Positions 46,906 to 57,000 of a stretch of DNA of 64,000 nucleotides are shown piece by piece. How positions within the stretch are numbered: the first letter of the stretch is position 1; the number at the start of each line of letters is the position of its first letter. Below the pieces are notes generated by a model, which saw only the letters and a program-made list of their open reading frames with translations, ran no database searches and was not told the origin of the DNA. The stretch spans positions 186,001 through 250,000 of the forward strand of contig BROI01000012.1 of NCBI GenBank assembly GCA_027923505.1. The letters run 5' to 3'. A program made the position numbers and the translations under genes. The stretch comes from Mayamaea pseudoterrestris. Taxonomy: Eukaryota; Bacillariophyta; Bacillariophyceae; Sellaphorales; Sellaphoraceae.

Positions 46906-48903
46906 ATGAGCAACGAGCCATGGCGCGACCACCAAAATCGTTTCACAGAACAAAATTCGACCATGGCCAAGTCCAAGGCAGTTCCAGCGTCGGCAACGAG
47001 CCGTCGTTCCACTTTCAGGCCTTCAAGATCGAAAACAACGTCAAGCTCATCATCCCCTTACCATCAGGCTGCCAACTTGTTGAATGAATTGCTGTTCAAT
47101 GATACTGCAAGAAGCCGCCGCTCCTCCTTCAAGAGCTTGGTCTACGATGCCGACGGCAAGATGAAGTGCAGCAAGTCGGCCTATGCGCAAGTTGCCAATA
47201 TACTAAAGTGTCAGTCACAGCTGGAAGAAATGATGCAAGTGACTGGTTTACTGAATAACAATGACGCTGCTGCTGCTGCTGCTGCTGCTGGTTCTAGTAA
47301 AAAAGCGTCCGTTTCGAATCAGGGACTTGCCTGCGTCTTGGTGTACGAGCTCATATTGGGACCCAACAAGCGCATCATGGGCGGAGGAGCCTTGAAGCGA
47401 CTGATTGTTTCGCATCAAGAGGATTTGCAGAGAGCGGCCGATGCTTGGGCGGAACGTCATCCAACGATCGAGGCGAATGCAGACAGCAGCAACAACATGG
47501 TGCAGCATGCCAGGTACCTTCGTGTCAATACTTTGGCAACGACGACGGAACAAGTCGTAAAACGCATCCAAAACATATTGCTGGAGGAAGAAGCAGCAGC
47601 GGGTGACAGCAATCCGGTTGTTTACTTAGACCCTCATGTTCCCGATCTCTTGGTTGTTTCGCCGCATGCGAGTTCCAAGCTGCTGGCGGATACAATGTTG
47701 AGTGCGACCAAGAATGCCGTTGTTTGGCAAGACAAGAGTTCCTGCTTCTCGGCACTCTGCCTTGCAAAAGGATGGAGTGATACCGGCAGTACTGGTGACT
47801 ACTTGGATGCGTGCGCCGCTCCGGGCAACAAGACGTTGCATCTTGCTTCGTTGTTAAATGCAAAGCTGGAGCAACCACAAGGTGTGCAATCAACCAACGG
47901 CAAAAACACAAAGACGAGCAAGAAGGCAACGAAGGAAAGTGCTACACCTTCAACAACGATTTACGCTTTGGACCGTTCCGGCGATCGCCACGCCGTCTTG
48001 GAGCAGCGGATTCAACAATACTGCAGTAAGAACGACACGTCCGACCATCAATTCGTCAAGGTTGTTCCGCAGCACTTGGACTGTCTGACGATTCAGCCAG
48101 ATGACTATTCGAACGTGCACGCCATTCTTCTGGATCCAACCTGCTCGGGTTCGGGTGTCGTTACCGACTCGCACCAGCATGCCGCCAGCGAGACGGACAC
48201 GGATGCCGCAAGCCAACGCCTCGAGTCGCTCTCCAATTTTCAAGTCACTTGCTTGAAACATTTCATGTCATTTCCGCAAGTCAATCGCATTGTCTACAGT
48301 ACATGCAGCGTGCATGTGCAGGAGAATGAGGACGTCATTGCCCAAGTCTTGGCGGCGGCAAACGACGAGTGGGTTGTGCATGCGCCCGTTTGTCTGGAGC
48401 ATTGGTTGCGTCGCGGACAAGTCACGTCTGGCTTGTCGCAGGAGCAAGCAAACGCCATGATACGAGTCGATCCATATAAGGATGGAACGAATGGTTTCTT
48501 TGTCTGTTGCTTGGAGCGAAAGAAGAGTGTGGCAGAAGTTGACGTGGTTGGCGAATCGACGTCAGCTAAAAATGTTACAAAGGATAGCATTCAGAGGCAG
48601 CAAAAGGTGCTTGGAATACCATTGTACAATGAAGAATTCGCTAAACTCGGGCCTGTCGCGTCAAGCACTCGGGCAGTACGAAAGGACCAAAATGATTCAA
48701 ACGAAGTACTGTCAACATCACATGCAAACAAGTCGCAAAAGGTGTCTGCTACAGCGAGTCCTGCTGCCGCCAAGCGAATCGCCTCCAGCAAGCCACCGCC
48801 CAACAAGAAGGTGGCCAAGAAGTACGACTGGAAGCGCCAGCAGCGAGAAGCCAAGCTTCTGCGCGTTGGGCAAGGCAAGAAAACTAAAGGCACAGTCCCG
48901 TAG
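46906..48903 (+). CDS. NSUN5/Rcm1-like 25S/28S rRNA m5C methyltransferase
   Basis: Single exon, 665 aa from 46906; an ATG at 46963 (MAKSKAVPASATSRR) may be the true start. NSUN5/Rcm1 methylates a cytosine in helix 70 of large-subunit rRNA in the nucleolus. N-terminal part: YHQAANLLNELLFNDTA, LACVLVYELILG and NKRIMGGGALKRLIV. The catalytic domain has YLDACAAPGNKTLHLAS (SAM motif I), AILLDPTCSGSGVV (motif IV with its Cys) and IVYSTCSVHVQENEDV (motif VI with the catalytic TCS Cys). An Ala8 run (GCT microsatellite 47266-47290) and Lys/Ser-rich inserts make it longer than human NSUN5. The basic C-terminus (KKVAKKYDWKRQQREAK) suits nucleolar targeting. The TAG stop lies inside the first copy of a 30-bp direct repeat. 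Confidence 0.9.
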   Translation: MSNEPWRDHQNRFTEQNSTMAKSKAVPASATSRRSTFRPSRSKTTSSSSSPYHQAANLLNELLFNDTARSRRSSFKSLVYDADGKMKCSKSAYAQVANILKCQSQLEEMMQVTGLLNNNDAAAAAAAAGSSKKASVSNQGLACVLVYELILGPNKRIMGGGALKRLIVSHQEDLQRAADAWAERHPTIEANADSSNNMVQHARYLRVNTLATTTEQVVKRIQNILLEEEAAAGDSNPVVYLDPHVPDLLVVSPHASSKLLADTMLSATKNAVVWQDKSSCFSALCLAKGWSDTGSTGDYLDACAAPGNKTLHLASLLNAKLEQPQGVQSTNGKNTKTSKKATKESATPSTTIYALDRSGDRHAVLEQRIQQYCSKNDTSDHQFVKVVPQHLDCLTIQPDDYSNVHAILLDPTCSGSGVVTDSHQHAASETDTDAASQRLESLSNFQVTCLKHFMSFPQVNRIVYSTCSVHVQENEDVIAQVLAAANDEWVVHAPVCLEHWLRRGQVTSGLSQEQANAMIRVDPYKDGTNGFFVCCLERKKSVAEVDVVGESTSAKNVTKDSIQRQQKVLGIPLYNEEFAKLGPVASSTRAVRKDQNDSNEVLSTSHANKSQKVSATASPAAAKRIASSKPPPNKKVAKKYDWKRQQREAKLLRVGQGKKTKGTVP

Positions 48904-48980
48904 CTTACATAGGAAGATTTGCTGATACAAAACCTTAAAGCACAGCATCATAGCTTACATAGGAAGATTTGCTAATACAA
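48901..48980 (+). repeat. 30-bp direct repeat at the 3' end of the NSUN5-like gene
   Basis: TAGCTTACATAGGAAGATTT then GCT(G/A)ATACAA at 48901-48930 and again at 48951-48980, one mismatch, spaced exactly 50 bp. The first copy starts with the stop codon. Confidence 0.9.
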
Positions 48981-49170
48981 CGTTTCGATTTTAGCGTATT
49001 CATTCGTCCTATGAATGATCACGGTGCGTTGAAATGTGCCTGCATTCCTCCTCTGTCCTTCTCCCTACATATGCCGTACCATAGTATATTTCATAGACAA
49101 GCTGCTTAAAGTTTAATCTACCAACCACCATGTCTCCGCGCATCGTTCCATCAACATATTACACACAAGC

Positions 49171-50097
49171 CTACGCCTCCGGAAAGAGAATGGCACGAAG
49201 ACTCGGCAAGAGCTCCTCGTACACCAATCCCAATCGACTGCTCATGGTATTGTCGCACTTGATCTTATTGTCCAGCGCCGTCAGCAAGACTCCACCATAG
49301 GAATCGTCTCCAAGGTGATGATTACTCTCCGCGTTCAACACCACATTGGGCTTGAGCGTGACACTCGACTCGCGCTTCATCAAGTCCACATACTCCTGCA
49401 CCGCCATTGGCAGCACCTTGGACACAGTCGCAACATCCTGTGCGCGGCAGTAGACAATGACATCATTCTCCTCAATCTTGACCAACCCTTGCACAATCAA
49501 CTTTTGAATCAACTGCGGATAATTCTGCTGTCCCTTGGCGACAACGGCGCACTTGCTTCCCGCCTCCTCGCGCAAGGTTTGCAACAGCGAGTCGCGCAGA
49601 CGCATCGTCTTGGTGCGGCAGTCCTGAATCTCGGCCGACCGGGCAATGCGCTCCTGGACGCTCGCCGCCTTGAGCTTCTTTTGAAAATCCTCCTGGATTT
49701 GGAGCTTGGCTTCGTGGACCAGCGTCTGTTTCTCGAGATTGAAATCGTGCTCCGTCTGTCGATAATATAATGAAAAATTATATAAAGGAAATGAAAAAAG
49801 GTTAGAGAAGAGGTCTTTGTTTTGATCTACAGGGAACGAATTGAATCGCCAACGAAAGAATCGAAAAGTCGCTCTCCTTCTCGACGTGGAGCAATGGTTG
49901 CTCGTCAATCCCTTTCTCGCTATTCCTTCCATTCCCTAGAGCTTTCATTTCTACTTATTCCATTCCATTCCTTTTAACAATCCGTCTTTGCTGCCATGGC
50001 CGCTTACCTTGACACGAATTTCATTGGCCTTTTCGTGGGCCTCCTGGAGGATGAAATTGACCATTTGTCGGATTTGATCGGATGCGGTAGCCGTCAT
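49171..50097 (-). CDS. V-type ATPase subunit E
   Basis: Two exons: 50097-50008 (30 codons) and 49755-49171, with a 252-bp phase-0 intron (GTAAGC to CGACAG), 224 aa, the normal length. Subunit E is half of the peripheral stalk (EG) that holds V1 to V0 in the proton pump of vacuoles and endomembranes; in diatoms it also serves the silica vesicle and carbon-concentrating membranes (general knowledge). The N-terminus SDQIRQMVNFILQEAHEKA then NEIRVK and TEHDFNLEKQTLVHEAK is the classic E-subunit helix. The C-terminal domain has YPQLIQKLIVQGLVKIEE, YGGVLLTALDNKIKCDNT and SRLGLVYEELLPSLRAILF. Divergent from the PH-like gene at 50549. Confidence 0.93.
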
Positions 50098-50548
50098 GAT
50101 GCTAGTTGTTATTGTTTTGGTATTATAATAAATAGAGAGAGACTGAATAGACGACTGCTCACAAGATGGAGAAGGAAAGGATCGAGACGATGGCTGCTTC
50201 GTTTCGTTCGGCGGTGTGTGTGGAGCGGCGGTGGCGAGGAGAGCGCAGCTAAATATCTCGCAATCAGCGAGTCCCACGATGCTGCCGGCGCGTGCTCCGC
50301 TGCGATTGAAAATGACTTCTTGTACTAAAACCGTGATAGTGTTTGATCTTGAAAATGTAGTTGAGTACCTCAACGGAAGTCTCACCGCGTCTAGCGAGCG
50401 ACACGCATGGCAAGCGACCATGGGCCAAAGCAATGAGGCTGCTGCCACTGCCAATCATCATCAGCGTTATCCTTGCCTTTTCTTTGACTTGATTACCAGA
50501 GCTCGTCTCATTATTCTCATTCGATACGAGTCTCTGCATCTAGCCGCC

Positions 50549-51669
50549 ATGTCATCATCTTCAGCGACCAATTCACTTTCCGCCGTCCTATCAGATCCCT
50601 TGCATGTTTCCTTGGGTCTCTTTATCGGCTTGATTCTATATGTATTCTATTTGCTGCTGCCGCGAGGCATTCGCAAGCAATACTTTGGCGCCTATCCCAA
50701 ACGACACGCTTGGTCCAACCGAAGTCGCAGTAGCAGCGGCAGCCACTTGCAGAACGTGCGGCACGGATCCGTGGCGAGCAGCGTGCATTCGCAGCATGGG
50801 CAAGCCGCGCGGCAGCGAGCCATGATGGCGCAGCAGCAACAAGGAGGTGGAGGAGCTGTAAGTCTGTATTGTCTTGAATGATGTGAATGAGCTTGCTGCT
50901 AGTTTTGCTGTTTGCATTGTATCCGACGCATGCTGCAAGTACGAGTGCATTCAGTTGATCAATGCAACTACATGCGCTCATTCGTCCTTCTCTGTACACT
51001 CTAATATGTTTCTTTTATATAACGCAGACTTATGCAAATACTCCATATGCAGCAGCTGCATCGAATCGTCACGCTCCAGCCGACCGTAACGACGAACACG
51101 GGGTTCACTTTGACAATCAGCAGCAGCAAATGCATCCCCATCAGCCTGCATCGAACAATGCCATGCAAACTCCCAATAGCATGGCTCTGCAGCAGGACGA
51201 AATTGTCATTAGCGCCGCCATGCAGCAGCTTCGCGATCCAGGCGTTTTGATTATTGCGCATGGCTCGCGCGGCAAGCCAAAGAGTGTTCGCTTGCTGCTG
51301 ACGGAGTCTACCATTTCCTGGCGGACGGAGAACCGCAAAACTGGATCAAACACTGCGAGTATTCCCTTTAAGGTCGGCAAGCTTCACCAAGTGCCGCTGG
51401 CGCATATCATGTATGTGGACGTAGGCAAGCAAACGACGGCGCTCCGGCGCGTGGAGAATGCGTCAGTGCCCGAGCAACTGTGCTTTTCGCTACTGACCAA
51501 GGAGGGTTCGTTGGACTTGGAGGCCAACTCGTTGCGGGAGCGGGATGCGCTCGTGTCGTGCTTTTCGCTCGTGTTGGACGAAGTGCACGCGCAGAACTGG
51601 CGCGAGATTTATCGCGGACCGTCGTCCGACATGCCAAGCTCGTTTGACGAAACCGACATGCACAAGTAA
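50549..51669 (+). CDS. Membrane-anchored PH-like domain protein
   Basis: Exons 50549-50857 and 51028-51669 joined by a 170-bp phase-0 intron (GTAAGT to ACGCAG), 316 aa. The N-terminus has one membrane helix, HVSLGLFIGLILYVFYLLLP, followed by a basic, Ser/Gln-rich linker (RSRSSSGSHLQN). From about residue 165 comes a PH-like fold: RDPGVLIIAHGSRGKPKSVR, LLLTESTISWRTENRK, HIMYVDVGKQ and CFSLLTKEGSLDLEANSLRE, closing with the helix RDALVSCFSLVLDEVHAQNW. The K-P-K-S-V-R and I-S-W-R pattern and the C-F-S-L-L/L-D-L-E strands are typical of PH domains that bind lipids or proteins. Likely acts at an endomembrane contact site; that is inference. Confidence 0.82.
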
Positions 51670-51938
51670 TATGCAAAATTAGTATCCTTTGACGAAACAG
51701 TAGTATGGATTTGATGTTACGTATTTATACTTTTCTAGTTGTATAGAATGTTATGCACTATTGCCACGAGATTGGATTAGAAGTTTTACATTGAAAAGAA
51801 GCGCAACTTTAAGCCTGCAGAAACATATACCGGTAACTTTACCTCCACTATCAAAAGGAGCCATAACATAACGCAACGAAAACGTTTTGTTTACGCTATT
51901 AGCTAACAAGACCTGCAAAAGCCTGCGGCAGGAAAGTA
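51670..51938. other. Convergent spacer
   Basis: Short AT-rich interval between two convergent genes, no feature seen. Confidence 0.4.
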
Positions 51939-53504
51939 TTAGCCAAGATACCGCACATAGTTTCCGGCGCTAGTTGAGACCAGCTCGACGTTGGGAGTAC
52001 CAGCACTGTCAATACCCAAATCGATATCTGCTTCCGTTGTTTTAGCCTTCTTCTTTGCAGCACTAAAGTAGGCTAACATCCAATCATTTCGATTGTAGTC
52101 GTCGGGAAGGTCGGCTTCCTCTGGAGCAGGCACCAGTTTCCACCACGCTCGTTGCTTTCCCTTATTCTTTCCCTTTTCCTTGTAAACGCGATCAACCACA
52201 AATATGCCATCGATAGCGTAGGCAATGCAGTCTCCAGCGTCATATGACTTGTAAAGGTGCGTATAGACCATGAGGATCTTCGCTTCATTGTTTTCCTTGT
52301 CGCCAAAGAGAATCCCCCGAAAGTTGTATATTTTAGGATCAATACCATCAGGAAACGTTCTAAAGTGCAGGACTTCTTCCTGGAAAATGTTCAAATCTGC
52401 CCCGATGAGGCTCATACAAATGTTCAAACCCAATTGTGTAGGCAAATGGGTTTTCAGCTGATTGCCATGACAGTCAACAAGTGTTTCATTGACTTTGTCA
52501 TGGTCCTCGTTCAAAAACTCAGATATATACTTTTCCATCAAAGCTCTTCTCGCTTGCTCTTCTGTCTTTTCTTTTGCAACGACGGCAGACGCAGCCTTGG
52601 CTAAAAGGGCGTCTGAAACAGGCTTTCCTTGCGCCTTGAAACAGTCGGGTCTATGAACCACCCAAGCGGCTTTCTGGCAGTCCTTGGAGCAGTAATGCAC
52701 CGAAGAGCATCCGGTACAACGAAAGAGTGTGCCAGTGGTTGTGCCGCAGACATCACATGCTTTTGGTGCCGCCTTGATCTTGCTTTCAGCGTCGGGTTCC
52801 AAGCAAGAGTATTGCTTGAAGAATGCTTCCTGCGGCGTACCAGGCTTTGCCGCTTTCAAGTACGACCCTAGTTCCAACAGCAGTCCTCGAACATGAGCGA
52901 CGTCTCCAAACAAAAGTTCAATGTTATGTTCCGTTGCCAAGTTCTTTTGCAAAAGTGGAACAATGATTGATTCCATCTCAGGAAAGCGACGTGGATCTTT
53001 GGACGCCTTGTGCAAAGCACTCGTCGCTCCGATTGACGTAAGGATCGCTTGCACTTCTTCGTCCTTGTTGCGATAAGCTTCAATTAGATGGCTCTTCGCA
53101 AGCTCTTTATTCTGCTTCTTAACAGCGTCTACCGCTTGTAAAGCATATGGCATGCCCATGATCTGCTGGAGAGTCAGCTCATCGTCACTCTCTTGTCCGC
53201 TCTGCATTCTATGAACGAGCTCGCTATATGACAAGTCAGATGGCCATACTCCTAGCAATTCCGTCAAGAAAAGCTGGACGGGGTCGTCTCTATCCTTGGT
53301 TGCCTGTTCGGCAAAGCTTTCCTCATCGCACTCAGAAGCGGCGAGGCACTCGCGCCGATACATCTCAATACCGTCATTTGGCCAGCGAGGAATGCGCTTA
53401 TAGTTAGCTGGATGAAAAATATATTTGCGAGGGTCGTTTCTGTCATCGTTAGCGTCTGTGGGAGGGTCCATGACTATGAATTCCCTTAAACTTTGCAGAT
53501 TCAA
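51939..53504 (-). CDS. MYND zinc-finger protein
   Basis: Single exon, 521 aa, or 510 aa from a second ATG (MDPPTDANDDRND). The MYND finger is at about residues 248-286: CDVCGTTTGTLFRC, TGCSSVHYCSKDC and QKAAWVVHRPDC, with all Zn ligands (C-x2-C-x7-C-x2-C-x4-Y-C-x3-C-x7-H-x3-C). The N-terminal half is helical; MGMPYALQAVDAVKKQNKEL and EAYRNKDEEVQAILTS suggest TPR or ankyrin-like helices. The C-terminal half has a mixed fold, with DHDKVNETLVDCHGNQLK and KSYDAGDCIAYAIDGIFVVD. There is no SET domain. MYND fingers bind proline-rich peptides; diatoms have many MYND proteins of unknown role. Confidence 0.87.
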   Translation of the reverse strand: MNLQSLREFIVMDPPTDANDDRNDPRKYIFHPANYKRIPRWPNDGIEMYRRECLAASECDEESFAEQATKDRDDPVQLFLTELLGVWPSDLSYSELVHRMQSGQESDDELTLQQIMGMPYALQAVDAVKKQNKELAKSHLIEAYRNKDEEVQAILTSIGATSALHKASKDPRRFPEMESIIVPLLQKNLATEHNIELLFGDVAHVRGLLLELGSYLKAAKPGTPQEAFFKQYSCLEPDAESKIKAAPKACDVCGTTTGTLFRCTGCSSVHYCSKDCQKAAWVVHRPDCFKAQGKPVSDALLAKAASAVVAKEKTEEQARRALMEKYISEFLNEDHDKVNETLVDCHGNQLKTHLPTQLGLNICMSLIGADLNIFQEEVLHFRTFPDGIDPKIYNFRGILFGDKENNEAKILMVYTHLYKSYDAGDCIAYAIDGIFVVDRVYKEKGKNKGKQRAWWKLVPAPEEADLPDDYNRNDWMLAYFSAAKKKAKTTEADIDLGIDSAGTPNVELVSTSAGNYVRYLG

Positions 53505-53809
53505 GTTGTGATTCTTTGGTCCAATTTTGATGAAAGTTTCTTGGTTGCGAGAGGTTATGTCGCACCATCACAAGGACAACGGTGCGACACGAGCTAGCAG
53601 CTGCGGTTGTCTTTAGCCTCCGTCGCAACTCTACCGATATTCTATATACAGTGCTTCCACGGCTATCTAGCAATAGAAATGCCGAGAACATTAAATCAGT
53701 TTATCATTTACGCAGCAAGCTCAATATTATGCTTCGTTCCACGCATTGTCTTGGTCGTGTGCCGCCGCTTTCCATTATATTCCATTCCAACTAACTCGCA
53801 TGATACATT

Positions 53810-54394
53810 CTACTTCTTCTTCAAAAACGGAAGTCCCTTTTGTGGAATGTGGTAGTTGGATCGCTCCGTGCGGTGCGCCTGGGCACTCTCCTCCGTCGCC
53901 TCCTCCGTGACAATCTTTTGCATGGTGCGCACCGTTCCAGCGTCAACCTGCTCCAACTTTTGCAAACCCGCCGCCAATTCAAAGTCGGCAATCTCCTGAG
54001 GATCAGCGCCTGGAGGAGGAGCGACAAAGGTCGGGCCATTGTAGTCACCCGAGTCAGCCTTGTAGGCATTCTCCGACGTGTACTCTGGCGGCACCGTCAA
54101 CATGCCATGATCCTTGGCGCGCACCGCCGCCAACTTGGTAAAGGTGGCCGATCGCGCCGTGCGGTGCTGGTTGGCCTGCGAGTACGTGTCGTGCTTCTTC
54201 TTGTGCTCGTCGTAGGCAGCCGCGTTCTCCTGCTGCTGCATGGCAAGCGCCAAGCGGTGGTCCTTTTCCTCGAGTGACAGCGAGGGATCGTCGAGGCCAA
54301 GGTTGCTCGTCGTCGTTCCAGTTCCGGGGCGAACGCCGGAGCCGCTTCCCATCATGACATAGTCGCTTTCGGCAGTCTTGGATTCTTCACTCAT
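53810..54394 (-). CDS. Small conserved-looking protein with UIM-like motif
   Basis: Single exon, 194 aa. Near residue 35: DPSLSLEEKDHRLALAMQQQ, followed by ENAAAYDEHKKKHD. The E-E-x-x-x-x-L-A-L-A-M-Q pattern resembles a ubiquitin-interacting motif (acidic patch, then L-x-x-A-x-x-x-S/Q), though the final Ser is replaced by Gln. The middle has RTARSATFTKLAAVRAKDH and a Pro-rich FVAPPPGADPQEIADFELAA; the end is basic. Disorder is likely throughout. Role unknown. Confidence 0.72.
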   Translation of the reverse strand: MSEESKTAESDYVMMGSGSGVRPGTGTTTSNLGLDDPSLSLEEKDHRLALAMQQQENAAAYDEHKKKHDTYSQANQHRTARSATFTKLAAVRAKDHGMLTVPPEYTSENAYKADSGDYNGPTFVAPPPGADPQEIADFELAAGLQKLEQVDAGTVRTMQKIVTEEATEESAQAHRTERSNYHIPQKGLPFLKKK

Positions 54395-55369
54395 GTTTGA
54401 TGGTGTTTGTTAACAAAATGTCAAGAGTCTGGAGCAATTGGGAGAGGAAAGCAGGGGAAGCGAGTCAGCGAATGTCGATCAAGAAGCGACAATTGAATGA
54501 AGCATTTACATAACAGTACGCAGTACGATAGTAAAGACAGTAACCGAATGAAGACGATCTCGTATGTCTTGCCGCTCGTAGAGAAGCGACTTGTTCCATT
54601 TCTAAAACTCAACGCATGCAGCAGTTGCCGTCTGCTCGATTCATACGCAAAACGCGACGAAAAGACATTGACAATCCGCAAAGACAGCAATGGATTCATC
54701 GATGCGAGTCCAATGGCTTGCTTGTAAATGCTTAGGTCCAATTATCGTCCATACTACCCCTTTCGGAATGAGCAAGACTCGACAAGAAGCATCACGAGTC
54801 AACATCGGATCGAGCCTTGCCAGTTAATCAAGCGAGCCAGAAGATTCAGCATTTTCTCGCAGGATCAATCGAGCCAGAAGATTCAGCATTTTCTCGCAGG
54901 ATCAATCACTACATTGCCAATGCTTTCCTTGTCCCTGCCGACAAGATTTTCTCCACTCGTCGTTGCGTTGGCTCACCTTGCTCTGGATCGATTTGTTGTG
55001 TGTCGGCCATGGCGGCCGCAAAGCGTGGAAGACACGCCGAGGGACCCGGAGAAATCGCTGATCGGTTGAGCCATAACGACCAAATAACGGTTAATCGAAC
55101 CTCAAGTGTATGACTGCGACATGGGGTTTTCGAGGTGCTTAGCTAGCCTCGCGTTGCTAAAATTGGCACCGTCAAAGCCACCAGCGCAAGCAATAGACAG
55201 TATACATAGCTACAACAGCATATGGAATGATAATTCGTCGGTTACAGCTGATATATTGCACGAAGAAGCCACTCTTGCACCGACTCATTCGCCAAAAACT
55301 CGCACCACCACCTTTCATCCGCCTCTCCAGTTCGCTCCATACACAATCATCAACAAAAGCGCAATCATA
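54395..55369. other. Intergenic region with a short tandem duplication
   Basis: About 975 bp between the UIM-like gene and the E2 gene. Only weak frames; no RNA gene recognised. It contains the 37-bp tandem duplication listed separately. Confidence 0.4.
54834..54907 (+). repeat. 37-bp tandem duplication, two copies
   Basis: GAGCCAGAAGATTCAGCATT then TTCTCGCAGGATCAATC occurs at 54834-54870 and immediately again at 54871-54907 without a visible mismatch. Confidence 0.92.
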
Positions 55370-56242
<873 letters not shown>

Positions 56243-57000
56243 GGTAATGTATTTATACTAGTATAAAAAGACAAGAGAGTGACTGAAGAAAAGAAAACGA
56301 GTGAGCAAACAAATTAATGACGAGCAAGATTCCGTCGCATCGCGATATTCTCGTGTCAACAGGGAATCCGGCAGCCCGCGCGAAAATGACTCGACCGATG
56401 ATGCATCGAGCCAGCAAACTCCTGCCGCCATTCAAGCTGCCTTCTTCGTCCCGCATGCAAGCTAAACTAGCCATGCATACATTCATACATATGCATGTAC
56501 TTGCTCTCTTGCGATTCATTTCCATGCCTCTCCCAAACAATCTCACCTGTCAATGCAACCAACTATCGTGTGAGTGGGAGCGTCTCGAATGGTGCGGAGC
56601 CTCCACGCAGCGTCTGTCATTGGCTCGTGATGACGATGCACTCGTGAATGAGCTGGCAGTACCGCTAAGACTCTCTGATGTCGGCGCGCGCGCGCGTAGT
56701 CACCTGCCGCCAACCGGCGCATCGCAAAAAATCGGGCCAGCGAAACTGGAGAGAGAGTAGTAAATGTAAATCAAAACGTTGGAACGAGTCAAGTGACATA
56801 CTCATTGTAGCGCAAAAGGGTTGCCAAGAATAAGGCTCAACAACGAAAACGAGTCGACGACGACGGAACGTTTGGTGATTCGTCGGTCCATCATCGCAAT
56901 TCGCAATAGCCATCGTACCTCCTCCTGTTCCAGCAATCTCGCCTTGACTACAACAATTAACGTCAAACTCATTGGCTGGGGTCACTAACTGGTAGCTCCG
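56243..57000. other. Divergent 5' region between E2 and kinase genes
   Basis: About 760 bp, both promoters. A 147-codon plus-strand frame (56317-56760) has no protein character. There is a short CG-alternating run at 56686-56697. Confidence 0.4.

Noticed and set aside
56317-56760. 147-codon frame upstream of the kinase
   Set aside because: Composition is atypical and it lies in a divergent promoter region; no conserved feature.
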